In this document: positions 58,433 to 64,000 of the stretch, in pieces | Layout: every line of letters starts with the position of its first letter | How positions within the stretch are numbered: position 1 is the first letter of the stretch | Assembly (NCBI GenBank): GCA_963924555.1 | Contig: OZ004581.1 | Span: 6,921,338-6,985,337 of the forward strand | Reading direction: 5' to 3' | Length of the DNA stretch: 64,000 nucleotides | From: Crambe crambe | Lineage: Eukaryota > Porifera > Demospongiae > Poecilosclerida > Crambeidae | The notes under the pieces: model-generated | Told to the model about the DNA's origin: nothing | What the model saw: only the letters and a program-made list of their open reading frames with translations | Database searches by the model: none | Program-made: the position numbers and the translations under genes

Positions 58433-61400
58433 ATTTTAGTTCTAGCTATCTGACAGTGTGTTTTTTCTCTAGCTAACTGACTCTAGTTGAGAATTTTTGG
58501 AACTATAACTATACATGTAATTTACCACAATAACATTATTATTGTTGCAGTTGTTACAGTATGGGTCTATGTGGGGTGCATTGTGCAATTATATGCCTGT
58601 TGGCATTTTGGCCCAACCATACTTACATGCCTTAGCGAGAAAAACCAAGCTATAATTATTATAGACTATAATGATTTTTAGGGGGGATGGGGGAGGGGGG
58701 AACATTATTCACTAAGTCATAGTAAGTGGGGGACATCACTGGTGTGTTTTAAATTTAACACACTAGCGTGTAATATAGCTGTTGCCATGACAACCTTTGA
58801 GGTGTTACTATGACAACCTTTGGTGTTTAGCAAGTGTGTTAAATTTAAAATGCAAATGAACACCATTACCATCTAGACATACACACTTCTGTGACACTGA
58901 AACTCCACCCACCATTCATAAGTAGGAATAAGACTGTGAGACTTACCGTAATTTGGCTTTTTTTTTTTCATATATGTTACTATCACAACAACAATTTCGT
59001 GTTAATACTAATTAAAAGCAAGCTACACATCTGAAATTAAATTAGCATGAATATTGTTCTCATGAGATATCGCCAAACGTAGTTGTAAAGTGGGGTAATT
59101 CTGGTGTCATAGCGTATTTAGTCCCCCCTATGAAAATTAATGTCCCCCCAGCTTCATGAAACCTTCCTTGTTAGCCACAAACTCCAAATTAATCAGGGCT
59201 CAATATAACATCTTTGTAAATTAATATCCAACCATAGGCTAAGTTATCTGAATAAAATGATGTCTGTCAGGTGGAAAGATAGCTAGCTATGTAGTTGTTA
59301 TAAAAGGTGAGTTTACCAGATTGTTGAATGCAATAGTTTACTTACGTACGTACCTTCGATAAGATATCAACTATTCTGATCAGTCTGATAAAATATCATT
59401 TCAAAGTGTAAACTCTGAAACAGGGAGTATGAGTTGGTTGACTTGAGTTGTACTCTTGTGTGTGTTGTTGATGCCTAATCCTTTTTCACGTAAGCTTTTT
59501 TGTGGCAGCCAGAGATTAGTGTGACAGTGTTACAGGTGTCTCCAGCACTGTCTCAAGCCTTAGAATAGCATGACTGTGCTGTGTACTTCATGTTTGTAGC
59601 TATATAATTTTGTGAGCAGCCAGTGTTTTCATAAGACCCCTTACAGTGGGTGTGGTCAAAGATGTCATAGCCAGGACGCCGCCATGTGTATGTTGGTGGA
59701 CAGGAAGAGGCGATATGTACGACATAACCCTAAGCAGCTTGTTTCTACAAGTGTAAACATGCACAGTCAGCTTCTAACCAGCATGGTACGTAGATGCAGT
59801 AAACTTGTTGCAGGATGAAAACTAAGGATAAAATTGCATTAGTTAGTACTCACTAGCTAGTAGCTACTTGCAATAGCCACAGAGTGGTCGCGGGTGGGTG
59901 GGTGGAGTTTCAGCAGTGCCATGTTGGTGGACAGTTTTCAGTATTTCCAAGTAGCTATTCTCCCAGGCAGGATATGACATACGTATGTAATTCACTGCAA
60001 GGGGGCTTCTATTGGCCACCAGTTATGCCAAGATCATTGGATGGCATTTAACCTTAACCCTGACATATATTCATGCCTTGTTAAGGTGTCCTTAAGCACT
60101 GTAATGTGTATCTACACCCATTATAACCACACCTTTGTTCCCATATCAATACCCTGTCCCTGTTGGATGAGAAATTCATGTCAGGTGCTCCAGAAGTCTA
60201 CACCAATGAGCCTCAGCAGTTTCAGTGCTGCTTACAAGCAACCATAACCTTTAGAGTAAGCTCCCACTCTAGGCATAATGCTAAACTCTTGCATGTTTTC
60301 AATAACAACAATTAACACTGAAAAAAAAAAACAGCAATCTTGTGTTTCTGAGGGATATGTTCCTTGCAAACATTTCAGCCTTCTAGACTTAGGAGGCTCT
60401 TCCATGGCTAGTCAAACTATCCACTTCATACGTGTTGTGTCATTAATTAGCCCTATATTATCAGGGTTCTATCTATACTGGGGTAGCTACGTAGGTGGGG
60501 TGCAAGCTTCTACCCCAAAATTTTCAGTCTAGTTTCTTGCTGAACAATAATGCCACATATGCATGTTAATTGTTAACCACAGCTGATTAGCTACATGCAG
60601 GTAGCTTAAATTCACCAGGGGATTTATGATTTGGTGGGGCAAATGACCTACCATACACTTTTTGCTGACCACACCCATTTTTCAGTCACTGGGGAAGTGC
60701 CCCAGTTGCCCTAATGGTAGCTACTCCTCTGGAGACAGGCAGCTGTTCCATTCAGGTAGTAGCTAGCGAGCTATAATTTCTTTGAAATGCACAAGTTCAG
60801 AACATAGCTACTAGAGGCAATAGTGGATGCAAAGAGAATTAAGCCCTTGTGACCATCAATAGTTGATGACTCATACATGTAGTCTTTTTTTTTTCTTCAT
60901 AAAGTATCAGCTCCATGCTCCACATGGGAGGGAACATGCATTCTATTAATTCTAGCTTTCCAAAAGTATGTCATTTTTTGCTTTGCGCTCCGTGCGGGAG
61001 GGGGCATAACGGCCGCGCAATCATCTCAATTGTGTCTTGACATACTTCTACCCCAACTTAAAAATTCTAGATAGAATCTCAGTTATCCACAGTTGAATGA
61101 ACTACAAGTGACAGCTCTCTGCTTTCCTGACCTTCAAAGGGTACCCCAAGTATAAGGGCATGTCGGGCAGTATGAAAACCATTATCTAACTTGTGATGTT
61201 CGTTCATCCAGTGATATTTATAGAATCATACACTGTAAAAACGAAATGGTGAACATCACTACAATGTAGTGACTCCTGTGGCATCACCATAGTGATATTG
61301 TACAGTACACTACAGCATACCATAAAATACTGTTCACACCACAAAATATTGTACACCCAATAAAATACTGTAGCTAAACGCTATAGCATACCATAAATCG

Positions 61401-61553
61401 GGAAATTTTCGTTGAACAAATAATTATTGTGTTGGGTTCACTAGGTTTGCAATTGATTCTTGTTGTCTGTTCTGGCAATAAAATTATACTTAACGAAAAA
61501 TTTGGTATGAGTCTCTGGAGTTGCTTTTCCCATGACAATGCAGATTGTAGATA

Positions 61554-61578
61554 CCCCCCCCCCCCCCCCCCCCCCCCC
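61554..61578. repeat. C-homopolymer, 25 nt
   Basis: Cassettes A and B have 'ataccccattcatataaacactt' here; in C the four Cs have expanded and the adjacent 'catataaaca' is lost. Confidence 0.9.
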
Positions 61579-61671
61579 ATTCTTATGGAGACCTATTATT
61601 TCTGATAGCTAGCTAATTGCTGCTACTGAAAGATAAACTACTTACTGGCTTACAAATATTTATCTTTCATA

Positions 61672-61960
61672 GATTGGCACATGAGCATGCACATGAGAAT
61701 ATCCTTCACTAAACGCTTACGAGTATATCTGAAAGAAGTTTTCTATATTCGTCTTTGTAGATTGGCACATGAGCATGCACATGAGAATATCATTCACTAG
61801 ACTACTTAATGGCTTACGAGAATATCTGAAAAGTTTTCTATATTCGTCTTTCATGGATTGGCACATGAGCATGCACATGAGAATATCATTACTTAATGGC
61901 TTACGAGTATATCTTAAAAAAAAAAAAAGGTTTTCTATATTTGTCTTTCATGGATTGGCA
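61672..61960 (+). repeat. 95-bp tandem repeat, cassette C (smallest array)
   Basis: About three units of the same repeat as in A and B, followed by the same 'cacactataaaaactacacaccggtaatttttgtcccaatatac'. Confidence 0.9.
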
Positions 61961-62045
61961 CACTATAAAAACTACACACCGGTAATTTTTGTCCCAATAT
62001 ACATAACTTTCAAGTTTGGTGTGCATGTAATAAATACACTATGGC

Positions 62046-62053
62046 TATATAAA
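62046..62053 (+). promoter_or_regulatory. Candidate TATA box, receptor gene C
   Basis: TATATAAA, identical in position and context to that at 31,802; the ATG follows at 62,191. Confidence 0.5.
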
Positions 62054-62190
62054 TTTGGGTGGGTGGCCTCATCATGGATCCTGTTAGTAACAGCTAGCTG
62101 TGTATATAAAGCAAAGCTAGCAGCCATAAGAGTGGACTCTTCAGCTCTTCATTCTTTGATCCAGTTTTGATTATCAAGTTAACATAAAAA

Positions 62191-64000
62191 ATGTTCTGGT
62201 TTATAGTGATAACATTAATTGTTATCCTCTCATCAAAGGCCGAGCCAAGGTGTCTCCTAGTTTCCCTCCCTTTGCAAAGAGAAACTTTTGAATTGCAGAA
62301 ATTCATTCTTAATGTCGATATTCTAGAAGGAGAAAATGTCTCTTACTGTGAGGGTCAGTTAGCTACTGAAGTTAACGATACTTTTGAGGTGGTATTGATT
62401 AACAGTAAACTCGAATACTCAACATTGCTTCAGTTTATATCATGCTCATTCAACAACAAGGAAAAATGTCATGAAATTCTCTCATGCAGCAATAATATTA
62501 TCACTGGAGTGATAGGTGATCTTGACTTCAATACTGCTACTATAATTGATTCCCTTTCTACTAAAATCGATCAAAACATCGTGCAAGTGGCTGCATTTCC
62601 CCCACTGAACTCTTTGCCTGTGATGTATTCTTTTAGTCCTAGTGTTGTTGACATGGATCCTCTTTCCCATCATACTGAATGTTTATTAAACCTCGTAAAA
62701 GAATTAAAGTGGAATCGCTTAGCACTGATGGTGGAGAATGCCAACTATTACAAATACGAAGCAGATTTGTTGCAAAAGAAATTACTGACAACTCCAGAAA
62801 TTATCATTACTCCTTACATGATCATAAGTGAAACAGATAACACCAAATATGCACTGCAACGTATCAAAAAATCTGGAACTAACATCATAATAGTCTTAGC
62901 CAGTGAAAGGACTGCCAGCATTATTTAAAAGAGGCCTTGGAATTGAATTTCATATGGCCTTTGTATGCATGGATTCTGCATATCACTCCACACACAGAGA
63001 GTATTTTGAAGATGGAAGGAGCAATCATGCTGAGTCATTATCCCATTCAAGAAAAACCGAGACCTCAAAAAATTTTTGAAGGAATTTGCAATCCCATTAA
63101 TGCTACTGAACAGCAAACAGCTTGTGATACTCTATATGATTCGATATTAGCAGCAGAGTTGGTTGGCAAGCTGAAAAGGTTCAATATCACTTTTCCTGGG
63201 AAGACAGGTACGGTTGAACTTGACGACTGGGGTAAGCGATTGATAAACAGCACTCTAATACAAATCAAGAATAACTCTAAAGTGAAGATAGGTTACTACA
63301 ATCCTAAATCACTGGAATTTTTTCTTTACAACGAATTCTTTACATCAGGAAACATTCCAAAAGGTATGACAGTAATCACTGATGGAAAACCTTCAACAGC
63401 CCATAGAACAATGATTCTACTTGCCTTTACTTCTTGTTTTATCTTTCTCTTCATTGTTATGATTTTATTTATCTATTTCCATAAAGCTCCTGAAGTGAAG
63501 GCCACTAGCATAACTCTCAGCATGTGCATGTTCTTAGGCTCCTTCAGTTTGCTCTTGTTTGTCCTTATCTTACTTCTCCTTGAAGAACAACAAGTTGATT
63601 TAGCTCCATACCTAGCTCAGGGCACAACACTCTCTGAAGATTTCGTTCCTGTGCCAACTAAGTCTAATGTATGCATATACATAATTTGGTTCAGTGGGAT
63701 TGGTCTTCCTATCCCCATTATTTTAACCACCATCTTTCTGAAGATGCTTCGAATATATGTAATATTCAGCCGTCCTCATTCATACAAAAGACATCTATTA
63801 AAATTTTCTGATGGAGCTCTTTTTTTATACCTCCTGATAATATTGACTCCAAATATCTTGCTTCTTATCTTATGGTCTGCTCTTGATCCTTTGGTTACCC
63901 GTATAATGGAGACGAGACATGAAAACTTCATAGAAAGGCACAAAACATGCTTGAGTAATCACATCTTTATCTGGTTTGGCATCCTGTCAATTTATTTCGT
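62191..64000 (+). pseudogene. GABA-B-like class C GPCR, copy C, frameshifted and cut by window end
   Basis: 245 codons from ATG 62191 match copy A, then one T is missing from a T-run at 62,924-62,926, giving TAA. In the shifted frame the sequence stays open to the window end and covers the rest of the Venus-flytrap domain and membrane segments 1 to 5 (for example ILLAFTSCFIFLFIVMILFI and LYLLIILTPNILLLILW). Four extra residues (LSED) occur in the loop before TM3 compared with copy A. Long open sequence after the break, with many conservative changes against copy A, suggests the receptor was functional until recently or that the missing T is a sequencing error. Confidence 0.75.

Overview
This is animal nuclear DNA, AT-rich, intron-bearing and saturated with transposable elements; it has no bacterial-style operons, rRNA or tRNA that I can recognise. 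The gene content suggests a sponge, probably a demosponge. That rests on a GABA-B-like class C receptor, a large right-handed beta-helix (Pmp-repeat) surface protein, a tyrosine-recombinase retrotransposon with split direct repeats, P-element and hAT transposases, and a P2X7 'ballast' domain carried in repeats. The phylum is an inference from gene families; no marker gene proves it.

Left part (1-22,310): mostly repeats. A TIR element (2,863-5,192) has a 1 kb palindrome inserted in one arm, and each palindrome arm carries a two-exon P2X7 ballast-domain gene. Two related loci (about 5.3-6.1 kb and 7.7-10.25 kb) hold tandem arrays of proline-rich mini-exons, most of them exactly 33 nt. A 1.2 kb foldback element lies at 11.2-12.4 kb and a TTAA-flanked element at 14.55-15.03 kb. 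Two genes for small secreted proteins lie on the minus strand: a 107-aa protein at 18,844-19,167 and a ten-cysteine peptide at 20,782-21,298.

Right part (22,311-64,000): built from three copies of one cassette, A (about 25.55-34.0 kb), B (about 37.8-46.74 kb) and C (about 56.2 kb to the window end). Each copy contains a three-exon gene for a secreted ten-cysteine peptide with a huge pyrimidine microsatellite abutting its last splice acceptor, about 3 kb of non-coding DNA, a 95-bp tandem repeat, and then a large receptor-like gene. In A and C the downstream gene is a class C GPCR, and each copy has a different single-nucleotide frameshift. In B the same upstream DNA leads into an unrelated beta-helix protein. 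The peptide gene is intact in A and C and broken in B.

The cassettes have been split by mobile elements: a nearly complete hAT element (39,160-42,182), a complete 6.1 kb Ngaro-type retrotransposon (49,924-56,037) whose empty site is preserved at 22.13 kb, PIF/Harbinger-like MITEs, a P-element transposase remnant, and several nested families that share a terminal hairpin plus a GTAGGGATG box. Because the repeats occur in several copies, pre-insertion sites, boundaries and order of insertion can often be read within the window.
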